Shown here piece after piece: positions 1-8,614 of a stretch of DNA of 64,000 nt. Under the pieces are notes generated by a model that made no database searches, was not told the DNA's origin, and saw only the letters and a list, made by a program, of their open reading frames with translations. Where the stretch lies: assembly GCF_947501665.1 (NCBI RefSeq), contig NZ_CANMWS010000015.1:1-64000 (forward strand). The letters are read 5' to 3'. Numbering within the stretch: position 1 is the first letter of the stretch; each line of letters begins with the position of its first letter. Source of the DNA: an uncultured Shewanella sp. (lineage in GTDB: Bacteria; Pseudomonadota; Gammaproteobacteria; Enterobacterales; Shewanellaceae). The position numbers and the translations under genes are program-made.

Positions 1-519
1 GTCGATATTTGGTTTCAAGATGAAGCTCGCTTTGGTCAACAAAACACGACAACGAGGATCTGGGCCAGAAAAGGCACTAGGCCACGAGTGGTACGCCAAC
101 AACAGTATGAATATGCTTATCTATTTGGTTCAGTTTGTCCAAGCAGGGGGATCGGGCAAGCTATCGTTATGCCATGGACAAGCAAAGAAGGCATGAGATT
201 ACACCTAAAGCAGATCTCGGAAGTGACTGACGCAGAGCGACACGCAGTCGTGATCATGGATGGTGCGGGCTGGCATACCGATAATATTGCAGATGAATTT
301 AAGAATATTAGTATCATCAAATTACCGCCCTATTCACCTGAGCTTAATTCAATAGAGCAGGTATGGGACTGGATGCGTCAGCATTGTCTGGCCAATAGGG
401 TTTTCAAAGGTTACGAAGACATTGTTGATAGCGTTTGCGATGCTTGGAATACGTTTATCGAGAGTCCAGCAAGAATCACGAAAATGTGTTCAAGAGATTG
501 GGCAAAGTTGATCAGTTAG
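1..519 (+). mobile_element. IS630-family transposase, 5' end cut by window edge
   Basis: The reading frame is open from base 1 to a TAG stop at 517-519, so the gene enters from the left. The fragment has the C-terminal DDE-type catalytic region of IS630/Tc1-mariner transposases: WFQDEARFG at its start (first catalytic Asp), VVIMDGAGWH (second Asp) and LPPYSPELNSIEQVWDWMR (third acidic residue, Glu). About half of a normal IS630 protein is visible and it has no internal stop, so the element may be intact outside the window. The right inverted repeat should lie within the next few tens of bases after 519, but I cannot fix it without the left end. Confidence 0.9.
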
Positions 520-574
520 TTTTCCAGATTGGTATAAGTGGCTGGCATAGGAAAATTTATTGATGATGAATAAA

Positions 575-601
575 AAATAGCGACGTGTTGTGTCGCTATT
601 T
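575..601 (-). terminator. Rho-independent terminator of fabV
   Basis: A perfect 10-bp stem (AAATAGCGAC, 575-584, with GTCGCTATTT, 592-601) encloses a 7-nt loop. T-rich DNA follows on both strands. It lies 36 bases past the fabV stop codon, so it most likely ends fabV transcription; it would also stop read-through from the IS element. Confidence 0.8.
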
Positions 602-636
602 TTGTTTATCAAATTATGCTGTAATGATATTTCTTG

Positions 637-1839
637 CTATAGCTGGATAACATCAAATTCAACGTTAGGGTTAACGTCTTGTTCATAATCAATGCCGTCA
701 ATACCAAAACCAAATAACTTCAAGAACTCTTCTTTGTACTCTCGGTAGTCAGTGAGTTCACTTAAGTTTTCAGTGGTGATCTGTGACCATAGTGACTGGC
801 AGTGCTGCTGAATATCATCGCGCATTTCCCAATCATCAAGGCGTAGTCGGTTATTATCATCTACCGTAGGTGCTTGGCCGTCATTACGATATAAACGCTG
901 GGTAAACATACGGTTGATTTGCTCAATACATCCTTCATCAATGCCTTCTTCTCTCATCTTCTTAAAGACCATCGCAATGTATAATGGCATAACAGGAATA
1001 GCTGAGCTGGCTTGGGTCACAACACTTTTTAATACGGCGACATTGGCACTACCACCTGTTTGAGACAGTTGATCATTGAGGGCGTGGGCAGCTCTATCAA
1101 GATCTTTTTTCGCTTCACCCAATGCACCATGCCAGTATATCGGCCAAGTAATTTCTGTGCCGATATAGCTATAAGCAACAGTTTTACACGTCGGAGCTAA
1201 TACGCCTGCTTCACTGAGGGCTTGTATCCAAAGCTCCCAATCTTCTCCGCCCATGACTTTAACTGTATCAGCAATTTCTTGCTCATTGGCAGCTTCAACA
1301 CTGGTTTGAATAATCTCGTCTTTATTGGTATCGACAGCAGTGGTGGTATAGGTTTGTCCAATGGGTTTTAAGACTGAGCGGATAACTTCTCCGCTGTCTG
1401 GCATTTTACGGACAGGTGATGCTAAGGAGTAAACCACCATATCGACTTGACCTAAGTCTTGTTTGATAAGCTCTATGGTCTTGTCTTTTGCTTCATGACT
1501 AAAAGCATCACAATTAATGCTTTTTGAATAGAGATTTTCTGCTTTTGCGAATTTATCAAATGCAGCTGAATTGTACCAACCTGCGGTACCTGCTTTTTTC
1601 TCTGTACCTGGCTTTTCAAAAAAGATGCCTAATGTGGCCGCTTGATTGCCAAATGCAGCTGTAATACGAGAAGCAAGGCCATAACCACTTGAAGAACCGA
1701 TAACTAATACTTTCTTAGGGGCATTGTCATTGATACCCTGAGATTTGACGAAGTTAATCTGTTCTAAGACATTGGCTTCACAACCAACAGGGTGGGTTGT
1801 GGTACAAATAAAACCGCGAATTTTAGGTTTAATGATCAT
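637..1839 (-). CDS. fabV: Enoyl-ACP reductase FabV (trans-2-enoyl-CoA reductase, NADH)
   Basis: FabV catalyses the last reduction of the fatty-acid elongation cycle in the cytoplasm, turning trans-2-enoyl-ACP into acyl-ACP with NADH. The 400-residue length is typical of the family. The Y-X8-K catalytic motif is present with Tyr235 and Lys244 ([10 protein letters not shown]), and the dinucleotide-binding loop [13 protein letters not shown] is at residues 46-58. FabV is longer than FabI and is known for triclosan tolerance. The gene follows sapF on the same strand after about 100 bases and probably has its own promoter there. No FabI is visible in the window. Confidence 0.97.
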   Translation of the reverse strand: MIIKPKIRGFICTTTHPVGCEANVLEQINFVKSQGINDNAPKKVLVIGSSSGYGLASRITAAFGNQAATLGIFFEKPGTEKKAGTAGWYNSAAFDKFAKAENLYSKSINCDAFSHEAKDKTIELIKQDLGQVDMVVYSLASPVRKMPDSGEVIRSVLKPIGQTYTTTAVDTNKDEIIQTSVEAANEQEIADTVKVMGGEDWELWIQALSEAGVLAPTCKTVAYSYIGTEITWPIYWHGALGEAKKDLDRAAHALNDQLSQTGGSANVAVLKSVVTQASSAIPVMPLYIAMVFKKMREEGIDEGCIEQINRMFTQRLYRNDGQAPTVDDNNRLRLDDWEMRDDIQQHCQSLWSQITTENLSELTDYREYKEEFLKLFGFGIDGIDYEQDVNPNVEFDVIQL

Positions 1840-1942
1840 GTTTATATTTCTCTTGAAAAATTAACGCTAGGATAAATAAACCGACGTAAAATGACACTTT
1901 TTTTTAGGAAAAAACAGTGATTTTGTCAGTGGTTGGAGCAGT

Positions 1943-2725
1943 TTACTTTTTACGTGAATATAAAGATTGCTCTTGAATCAGTCGTTGAGTGTACTCGTGT
2001 TTAGGTTCTGTAAATAATTGTTCTGTATTTGCTTTTTCAATAAGTACCCCTTTTTGAAGCACCATGACTTTGTCACTAAAATGGCGAACAATATTTAAGT
2101 TGTGAGACACAAAGATATAGGAAAGGCCGATGTCTTTTTGTAATTTAATGAGCAAGTTGAGGATCTGGGCTCGTACCGATAAGTCTAAATCACTTAAGGC
2201 TTCATCTGCAATGATTATTTTAGGGTTAAGCATGAGTGCTCTTGCCATGGCGACACGCTGTTTTTGTCCCTCAGAAATCATGTGAGGATAGAAGTTACTG
2301 TGTTCCGGTAAAAGTCCGACTTTCATTAATTTTTCATATACTTGAAATTGTCTTTGTTTCTTATTTAGGCGAGTGTTAAAACGCAGTGGTTCTTCAAGTA
2401 AAGCACCGATGGTGATCCTTGGGTTTAATGATGTGTTTGGATCTTGGAAAATCATACGAATCAATCGGCAGCGATGTTTTAGATCATGATTTTTTAAGTA
2501 CTGCCCTTCAAAAAGAATACTGCCTTGGGTTGGTGATTCAGCTCCCACCAGTAAACGAGCAAGAGTACTTTTACCGGATCCCGTATTACCGACAATTGCT
2601 AAGGTTTCCCCTTTATTTAATGAAAAAGAAATAGGGGATAATGCTTGAGTATATTGGCGCCTAAAGCCTTTATAGCCGACAAAATAGCTTTTACTTAAAT
2701 CGTTAACCTGTAAGATTGGTGTCAT
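1943..2725 (-). CDS. sapF: Sap peptide ABC transporter, ATP-binding protein SapF
   Basis: This is one of two ATPases of the Sap importer (Dpp/Opp family), associated in enteric bacteria with antimicrobial-peptide resistance and potassium uptake. The 260 residues carry an intact Walker A (GNTGSGKS, 46-53), a Q-loop (FQDP, about 93-96), a non-canonical signature (ISEGQ, 150-154) and Walker B (IIIADE, 170-175). It overlaps sapD by 4 bases (ATGA), indicating translational coupling, and is the last gene of sapABCDF. The degenerate signature matters because it faces the Walker A of SapD in the dimer. Confidence 0.95.
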   Translation of the reverse strand: MTPILQVNDLSKSYFVGYKGFRRQYTQALSPISFSLNKGETLAIVGNTGSGKSTLARLLVGAESPTQGSILFEGQYLKNHDLKHRCRLIRMIFQDPNTSLNPRITIGALLEEPLRFNTRLNKKQRQFQVYEKLMKVGLLPEHSNFYPHMISEGQKQRVAMARALMLNPKIIIADEALSDLDLSVRAQILNLLIKLQKDIGLSYIFVSHNLNIVRHFSDKVMVLQKGVLIEKANTEQLFTEPKHEYTQRLIQEQSLYSRKK

Positions 2726-3747
2726 TGGTTCTTACTCGGATCTTTGCTTGTGAGTATCTTATCTTGCTCGCTATTATAAGGAAAATGGCAAGCAAAAGAT
2801 CGGTTTTTTTTCTGAGTTGTGGAAGGAGGATTAACACACTTTTTTTGCGCTTCAGGACAACGAGGTCCCAATCGACAGCCTATGGGTAAATGTTGCAAGG
2901 CTGGCGAGGAGCCCGCTAAGGTTTTCATTAAGGATTTGTGTTGGATAGCGCCGGAATAATTAGGGATATTATCTAGCAGGGCTTTCGTATAATGATGATA
3001 GGGTTTATCAAGGACTTGAGTTGTGATACCTGATTCCATGACTTGTCCGCAATAAAGTACCGTGAGCTTATGACACCAGTTGGCAATGGTATCGAGCTCG
3101 TGGCTAATGAGTAAAATTGAGACATTTTGATTTTGATTGAGTTTACTGAGTAGCCGAAATATTTGGGCTTGGGTACTGAGTTCCATAGAATCTGTTGGCT
3201 CATCAGCAATAAGTAGCCGCGGTTTGTTGGCAACGGCCATGGCGATCATAATCTTTTGGCATTCACCTTCAGACAGCTCCCAGGCATAGCGAGAAATAAG
3301 ATTATCCGCATGCTTAATGCCCACTCTGTGTAACCATTTTATCGCGGTGTCTTTTTTTTGAGCGCGACGTTTCCAAAATGGGATTGTCTTATCTGTAGGC
3401 ATCGCTTCAATCATTTGGCTGCCAACGGTTCTAATGGGATCAAGACAGCTGGAAGGATCTTGAAAAATCATGGCAATATCACTGCCCATGAGATTGCGTC
3501 TTTGTTTTAAAGACATTTCCAACAAATTGTGCCCGTCCCACATCATACGATCGGCCCTAATATGCCAATTTTGTCCGGGGATCCCTAAAATAGCTCGGGC
3601 TAATAAACTTCGGCCTGAGCCTGATTCACCGACGAGTCCATGTAATTCGCCTGTATTGATACTGAGGCTGACTCTGTCAATGGCATTGACGCGGCCATAG
3701 GGCGTATCGAGTTCAATGGTGAGGTTTCTGATATCGAGTAAAGGCAT
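2722..3747 (-). CDS. sapD: Sap peptide ABC transporter, ATP-binding protein SapD (Walker A Lys replaced by Arg)
   Basis: This is the partner ATPase of SapF. Its 341 residues are colinear with enteric SapD, including the C-terminal oligopeptide/dipeptide-transporter extension (GCRLGPRCP). Walker A reads GESGSGRS (40-47): the normally invariant lysine is Arg46, encoded CGA at complement 3610-3612. The signature is LSEGE (158-162) and Walker B is LLIADEP (178-184). From memory enteric SapD has GESGSGKS here. The frame is otherwise intact, so this is a substitution and not decay. It suggests an asymmetric SapDF pair with one weakened ATP site. Confidence 0.93.
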   Translation of the reverse strand: MPLLDIRNLTIELDTPYGRVNAIDRVSLSINTGELHGLVGESGSGRSLLARAILGIPGQNWHIRADRMMWDGHNLLEMSLKQRRNLMGSDIAMIFQDPSSCLDPIRTVGSQMIEAMPTDKTIPFWKRRAQKKDTAIKWLHRVGIKHADNLISRYAWELSEGECQKIMIAMAVANKPRLLIADEPTDSMELSTQAQIFRLLSKLNQNQNVSILLISHELDTIANWCHKLTVLYCGQVMESGITTQVLDKPYHHYTKALLDNIPNYSGAIQHKSLMKTLAGSSPALQHLPIGCRLGPRCPEAQKKCVNPPSTTQKKNRSFACHFPYNSEQDKILTSKDPSKNQ

Positions 3748-3750
3748 AAT

Positions 3751-4641
3751 TTAATGTCTAATGGGCACAAGAGCCGATCGAAGACCATCACCGACTAAAT
3801 TGATGGCAAATACACTGATGAGAATAGCAAACCCTGGAGCTGCCATTGTCCAAGAAGCAGTTAATAAATCATCATAACCTTGGGATAGCAATGATCCCCA
3901 TTCTGGGCTAGGCGCTTGTGCTCCAAGATTTAAAAAACCCATTGCCGCAATTTCTAAAATAGCCGTGGAAATGGCTAACGTGGTTTGAATGATGAGCTTT
4001 TCCCAGACATTCGGCATAATGACAAACCAAAAGACTTGTAATGTATTCGCTCCATCGAGTTTAGCTGCGATGACATATTCTTTTTGTCTTTCTTCATGCA
4101 CGGCCTGATGAATAGCACGAACAAATAGAGGGGTCAGAGCGATGCCAACGGCCCAAAATACGTTGCTTAACCCAGGCCCTTTGATGGCAACCACTAAGAT
4201 GGCCATTAATAAAGAAGGAATAGAAAGTAATACATCGAGTAAGTGGCTTAAAATGCTGGACTTTAAGCCTTTCATCATGCCCGATAAAGAACCGATTAAA
4301 AAGCCAATACTCAGTGAGGCGGCAACCACAATGAGTGCCATTCCAAAAGTGAGAGAAGCACCGTGTAAAATCAAACTAAAAATATCTCGACCTAAGTCGT
4401 CGGTCCCCAAAAAGTGCTCAACGGTGCCAGACACTTCCCAAGAGGGAGGCAGAAGGATGGCTAAAGGATCTTGTTGTTGAGCTGGGTACGGTGCTAGCCA
4501 AGGCCCCCAAATAGCAATAATAATAAAGCCAATGACAATCCATAAACCCACAATTGAAAAAGGGTTGCTTGAAAAGTTTTGCCATAACCTTTGCCTCGGA
4601 GAAGGAATAGTATCCTCTTGATAGGTTTTAATTTGAGGCAT
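3751..4641 (-). CDS. sapC: Sap peptide ABC transporter permease SapC
   Basis: This inner-membrane permease of the DppC/OppC type has 296 residues. An N-terminal cytoplasmic tail with PSPRQRLWQNF precedes TM1 (about 28-50), and further helices lie in the central BPD_transp_1 domain. The cytoplasmic coupling loop, around LDGANTLQVFWFVIMPN, contacts the ATPases. It starts inside the last bases of sapB (14-base overlap) and ends 3 bases before sapD, so all three are translated together. It should pair with SapB to form the channel. Confidence 0.94.
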   Translation of the reverse strand: MPQIKTYQEDTIPSPRQRLWQNFSSNPFSIVGLWIVIGFIIIAIWGPWLAPYPAQQQDPLAILLPPSWEVSGTVEHFLGTDDLGRDIFSLILHGASLTFGMALIVVAASLSIGFLIGSLSGMMKGLKSSILSHLLDVLLSIPSLLMAILVVAIKGPGLSNVFWAVGIALTPLFVRAIHQAVHEERQKEYVIAAKLDGANTLQVFWFVIMPNVWEKLIIQTTLAISTAILEIAAMGFLNLGAQAPSPEWGSLLSQGYDDLLTASWTMAAPGFAILISVFAINLVGDGLRSALVPIRH

Positions 4642-5659
4642 ATATTTCCTTTTTGCTTAATGGATTATAAGCTGTGTGAATTATATCAATCATAATACTT
4701 AAAAAAATGATGTTTAATGATACTGCCAATATTCCTCCTTGGATCACAGTGTAATCACGTTGCTCTATACCAGAGATTAACCAAAAGCCGACACCGGGCC
4801 AAGCAAAGACCATTTCAACAAGAATACCGTAACCGGTGAAACTACCTAACATCAAACCTAAATTTTTTACTACAGGGATAAAAGTGTTAGGCAATGCATG
4901 ACGCAGTACAATATTGCGGGTATGAAGGCCCCTAGCTTCTGCAGCTTGAATGAAAGATTGATTCATAATATTCATCATCGCGGCGCGGGTGATCCTAACG
5001 ATAGCGGTAAAAGGCAGTATGGCTAAAGTGATTGCAGGTAAAATAATGTGGCGTATCGCACTATAAAAAGCCGAAAGACGATGAGGCGAATCGGATAATA
5101 AAGTGTCAATAAGCATGAAACCGGTAACAGGCTTAATATTATAAAGTAAATTAATTTGTCCTGAAGTGGGTAACCAGCCAAGTTTAATACCAAATCCGAG
5201 TGCAATAAGGGGCCCCAACCAGATAACAGGATTAGAATAACCCGCTAATATAAAGGCCATGACGGTATGTTGACCAATTTTGTTCTTACTTAAAGACACC
5301 AGCATCCCGATAGGAAACCCAAAGAAAAAGGCTAAAAATCCTGCTGTGAGTGCTAATTCATAAGAGGCTGGTAAAACTCTCAATAACTCTTCATTAATGG
5401 GTTGTTGTGAGGTGACTGAAACCCCCATATTACCGTTTATTTTTTGCCATAAATAGGCAAGAAATTGTTGGGGTTTGCTCTCTTGTAGCTGGAATTCATC
5501 GCTTATTTTCAGTGACTCAGAAATGGTTGGATGTGGTATACCACTCAGAATAAAGGGTTTATTAGCAGGGAATAATTCCGTAGCGGTAAACAGAACAGCG
5601 ATTAAAATAATGGAAGTCGCGATAAAAAGGTTGAAGCGGCGAAGTAAATAGCGGCCCAT
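4628..5659 (-). CDS. sapB: Sap peptide ABC transporter permease SapB
   Basis: This is a DppB/OppB-type permease of 343 residues. TM1 starts almost at the N-terminus (about 10-30) and a long periplasmic stretch follows, as in the family. The EAA-type coupling loop reads AAEARGLHTRNIVLRHALPN. The sapA stop and the sapB start share a base at 5659. Its product should form the membrane channel with SapC and take substrate from SapA. Confidence 0.94.
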   Translation of the reverse strand: MGRYLLRRFNLFIATSIILIAVLFTATELFPANKPFILSGIPHPTISESLKISDEFQLQESKPQQFLAYLWQKINGNMGVSVTSQQPINEELLRVLPASYELALTAGFLAFFFGFPIGMLVSLSKNKIGQHTVMAFILAGYSNPVIWLGPLIALGFGIKLGWLPTSGQINLLYNIKPVTGFMLIDTLLSDSPHRLSAFYSAIRHIILPAITLAILPFTAIVRITRAAMMNIMNQSFIQAAEARGLHTRNIVLRHALPNTFIPVVKNLGLMLGSFTGYGILVEMVFAWPGVGFWLISGIEQRDYTVIQGGILAVSLNIIFLSIMIDIIHTAYNPLSKKEIYASN

Positions 5660-7287
5660 TATTGTTTTTCCTTAAAGGCTTTTATACGGATATTTTCGAA
5701 AGCAATGCCATTATAAGGATTAATTTGAAAGGATGATAATGATTTATTGAGTAATGTGATTTCCTTTGCATGGGCAATGGGGAAAATAGGGTACATTCTT
5801 CCAATCATATCTTCAGCTTGGCGATATAATGTTTTTCTTTGCGCCTTATCTTGTATTGAGCGAGCTTTATTAAGAAGAGCATCTAATTTAGGATCACACC
5901 ATCGAGAAAGATTACTAGAAGGAGCAATGCCTGCACAGCTAAATAATGGATAGAAAAAATCATTAGGATCAGTATTTGCCGAATTCCAGCCTGTTAATAT
6001 CATATCGTAGCTTTGAATATTTCGATGCTCAAAGCTTCCCCAGCTAAAGGGAATAATGCGAGTGTTTATACCAATATGATTTAAATCGGATTGGATAAGT
6101 TCAGCCATTTTTTCAGCATCGGTATTATACACTCTAGCAGAATATTGTACCCAAATATTAAGGGATAATTGATCGATCCCAGCAGTTTTTAATAATGTTT
6201 TTGCTTTGCTTGGATTATAGTGGATGATTTGATTGGCCTTTGAGAAAGCCCATGAGGAGGGAGGTAATATATTATCGGCTTGTATCGCTGTATTTTTATA
6301 CACAGAATGCAACAAATTTCTTCTGTTTATGGCAAATGCTATAGCTTGTCTGACAAGAATATTGTCAAGTGGAGGCCTTTCCATGTTAAACGCTAAGTAG
6401 GCCAAATTATGACCGCTTTGGGTATCAATAAAGACATTGTCATTGTCTGTTAAATAGTTAACATCACTTATTTTTGGTAATGCTGAAATCTCGCAGTCAC
6501 CGGTAATAAAATGTGAAAGCCGCTGAACATTATTTGTAAAGATATTAAATATGAGTTGGTTAAATATTGGCGGTGAGTTCCAGTAATGTTCATTGCGGCG
6601 GTAACGAATATATTCATTGGGCAAATATTCAACAAAAATAAAGGCGCCAGTGCCAACAGGACGCCAATCAATAGTGCGCAATGGAATATTCTTTGAAATT
6701 AACTGTTCAGCATACTCTTTAGATAAAATAACAGCATGGGCCGATGATAGTGTTGATAAAAAGGGCGCATCAGGTTGGTAGAGATGAAATGCTACTTGAT
6801 GATTGTTCAGTTTGACGATGTTTTTAACTCGTTTAGAAAAAGCTAAACTTTCAAAAAAAGGGTAACCTGTGATTGAGACTGAGTGAAAAGGGTGTTTTTT
6901 ATTGAGAATTCGGTTAAAAGAGAACAGTACATCGTCGGCGTTGAGAGGGCGAGTTGGGGTAAAGTAAGCTGTTTGATGAAATTGAATGTCATCACGTAAA
7001 GTAAAGGTATATGTGAGTCCATCTTGACTGATTTGCCAGCTTTTAGCTAAAGCGCCTTCTATGTCGCCAGCTCTGGTTCTGTAATTAACTAACCCATTGT
7101 AAATTTGATGAAAAGTAGCATCTGTTGTAATGTTGGATGCCGTTGTTTGGGGATTGAATGATTCAGGATTACCTTCAGAGCAATATACCAGTCCTGAGGG
7201 GGCATTTGAACGTTCACAACCCGACAATATGCACAAAATAAAGAGGCCGAGGATAAAATGAGTGGATCGTGGTAACGGCTGTGTCAT
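5659..7287 (-). CDS. sapA: Sap peptide ABC transporter, substrate-binding lipoprotein SapA
   Basis: This is a periplasmic solute-binding protein of family SBP_bac_5 (DppA/OppA/SapA), 542 residues. Conserved stretches include VYCSEGNPESFNPQT, WRPVGTGAF, AYLAFNMERPPLDN and ILTGWNSANTDPNDFFYPLFSC. The N-terminus is a lipoprotein signal with lipobox LSGC, so Cys24 should be acylated and the protein membrane-tethered; enteric SapA, as I recall it, has an ordinary signal peptide. It is the first sap gene, 67 bases after pspF on the same strand, so pspF and sap may be co-transcribed. Confidence 0.93.
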   Translation of the reverse strand: MTQPLPRSTHFILGLFILCILSGCERSNAPSGLVYCSEGNPESFNPQTTASNITTDATFHQIYNGLVNYRTRAGDIEGALAKSWQISQDGLTYTFTLRDDIQFHQTAYFTPTRPLNADDVLFSFNRILNKKHPFHSVSITGYPFFESLAFSKRVKNIVKLNNHQVAFHLYQPDAPFLSTLSSAHAVILSKEYAEQLISKNIPLRTIDWRPVGTGAFIFVEYLPNEYIRYRRNEHYWNSPPIFNQLIFNIFTNNVQRLSHFITGDCEISALPKISDVNYLTDNDNVFIDTQSGHNLAYLAFNMERPPLDNILVRQAIAFAINRRNLLHSVYKNTAIQADNILPPSSWAFSKANQIIHYNPSKAKTLLKTAGIDQLSLNIWVQYSARVYNTDAEKMAELIQSDLNHIGINTRIIPFSWGSFEHRNIQSYDMILTGWNSANTDPNDFFYPLFSCAGIAPSSNLSRWCDPKLDALLNKARSIQDKAQRKTLYRQAEDMIGRMYPIFPIAHAKEITLLNKSLSSFQINPYNGIAFENIRIKAFKEKQ

Positions 7288-7354
7288 TGAAGTCTTTATG
7301 CATAACTATGGGTAAATATTATTCTAGCAGTGCAGTTCAAAAACCCCAATGTTG

Positions 7355-8443
7355 TTATTTATCCAGCAAATTGTATTTTTTCAATATGCCTCTTAATTGA
7401 TGGTAACTTAAGTTTAATAGCTCAGCTGTTTTTTTCTGGTTAAATTGTCCCGCTTTTAAGGCTTGTTGTAAAACCTGTGTCTCATAGGTTTCGCTGAGCT
7501 TTTTAAAATCGGCAGGGAAAGAGACTGTATTTGTCAGATCTGTAAAGTCTTTGATGGGATGAGACACTGAGTTACGTTTTTGGGTTACATCATTGTCAGG
7601 TGAGCAGATGACATGCGTGTCTGATGCAGGCAGTTTTATTTGTTTTTTAGGCCGGTAGGGCGACTCAAAAGGGTCGATAATGATATCAGTTATCGCATCG
7701 GGGGAGTCTCCATGGCGGTAAACACTGCGTTCAACCACATTTTTTAATTCACGAATATTACCCGGCCAAGCATAATCCATGAGTTGACTCAAAGCGTGAG
7801 GAGAAAAGCCTGTAAACAATGATTGCTCGAGCTGTTTTGCCATATTGATGGCAAAGTGTTCAGCCAGTGGCATAATATCGTCCAAACGATGCCTTAATGG
7901 TGGCAAGGTGATGACATCAAATGCTAACCTATCTAATAAATCAGCGCGAAACTCTCCAGCATCAGCCAAGGAGGGTAAATCTTCATTTGCCGCACAAATT
8001 AGTCTCACATCAGCGTGTATTGTTTGACTGCCACCGACACGTTCAAATTCACCATATTCAATAACTCTTAATAACTTTTCTTGGACTAAAGCGGAGGTAT
8101 TGGCTAATTCGTCTAAAAATAAAGTGCCGCCGTCGGCTCGTTCGAAGCGGCCTTGGTGTTTCTTATTGGCGCCAGTAAAGGCGCCAGCATCGTGACCAAA
8201 GAGCTCACTTTCTAATAAGTTTTCACTTAATGCACCGCAATTGAGTTTAATGAAGCTTTGTTCCCAACGTTTCGATAAATAATGTAAACGTTCAGCGATA
8301 AGCTCTTTTCCCGTTCCTCGTTCACCAATGATCAATACGGGTTTTGAGAGGGGGGCAACTTGAGAAATATGTTCAAGAACTTCTAATAATGCATTAGATT
8401 GACCAATAAGGTTGTCTTGTTGGAATGAATTTGCCACAGTCAA
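7355..8443 (-). CDS. pspF: Phage-shock-protein transcriptional activator PspF
   Basis: PspF is the sigma-54 enhancer-binding AAA+ ATPase that activates psp genes and is held inactive by PspA. It has no N-terminal sensor domain, as expected. Walker A GERGTGKE is at 40-47, the sigma-54 contact loop GAFTGA at 87-92, Walker B GGTLFLDE at 105-112, and a Fis-type helix-turn-helix lies at the C-terminus (KKTAELLNLSYHQLRGILKKY). The start is uncertain: TTG at 8443 or GTG two codons later, neither with a clear Shine-Dalgarno. It is divergent from pspA. A linker of about 60 residues before the HTH makes it longer than enteric PspF. Confidence 0.95.
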   Translation of the reverse strand: MTVANSFQQDNLIGQSNALLEVLEHISQVAPLSKPVLIIGERGTGKELIAERLHYLSKRWEQSFIKLNCGALSENLLESELFGHDAGAFTGANKKHQGRFERADGGTLFLDELANTSALVQEKLLRVIEYGEFERVGGSQTIHADVRLICAANEDLPSLADAGEFRADLLDRLAFDVITLPPLRHRLDDIMPLAEHFAINMAKQLEQSLFTGFSPHALSQLMDYAWPGNIRELKNVVERSVYRHGDSPDAITDIIIDPFESPYRPKKQIKLPASDTHVICSPDNDVTQKRNSVSHPIKDFTDLTNTVSFPADFKKLSETYETQVLQQALKAGQFNQKKTAELLNLSYHQLRGILKKYNLLDK

Positions 8444-8557
8444 TTTTAGTCTTTTACGCTAATAAGTAGTGAAAATAATAATAAGGTGCTGACTGAGTAA
8501 AAGAAAGTAAAACTTAACATATTACTTAAATAACTATAATATAAAGAATATTCATAG

Positions 8558-8574
8558 TTGGCATGAAATGTGAT
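8558..8574 (+). promoter_or_regulatory. Candidate sigma-54 promoter of pspA
   Basis: TTGGCATG, four bases, then GTGAT resembles the sigma-54 consensus TGGCAC-N5-TTGCW with correct spacing. The -24 GG is present, but the -12 GC reads GA, so the match is imperfect. Transcription would begin near 8585, 30 bases before the pspA start. The location between pspF and pspA is where the PspF-dependent promoter should be. The rest of the 171-base gap is AT-rich and could hold the upstream activator sites, which I cannot delimit. Confidence 0.45.
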
Positions 8575-8614
8575 TGTGTTAATTTGAAATCAAATAAATC
8601 TAAAGGATAAAATT

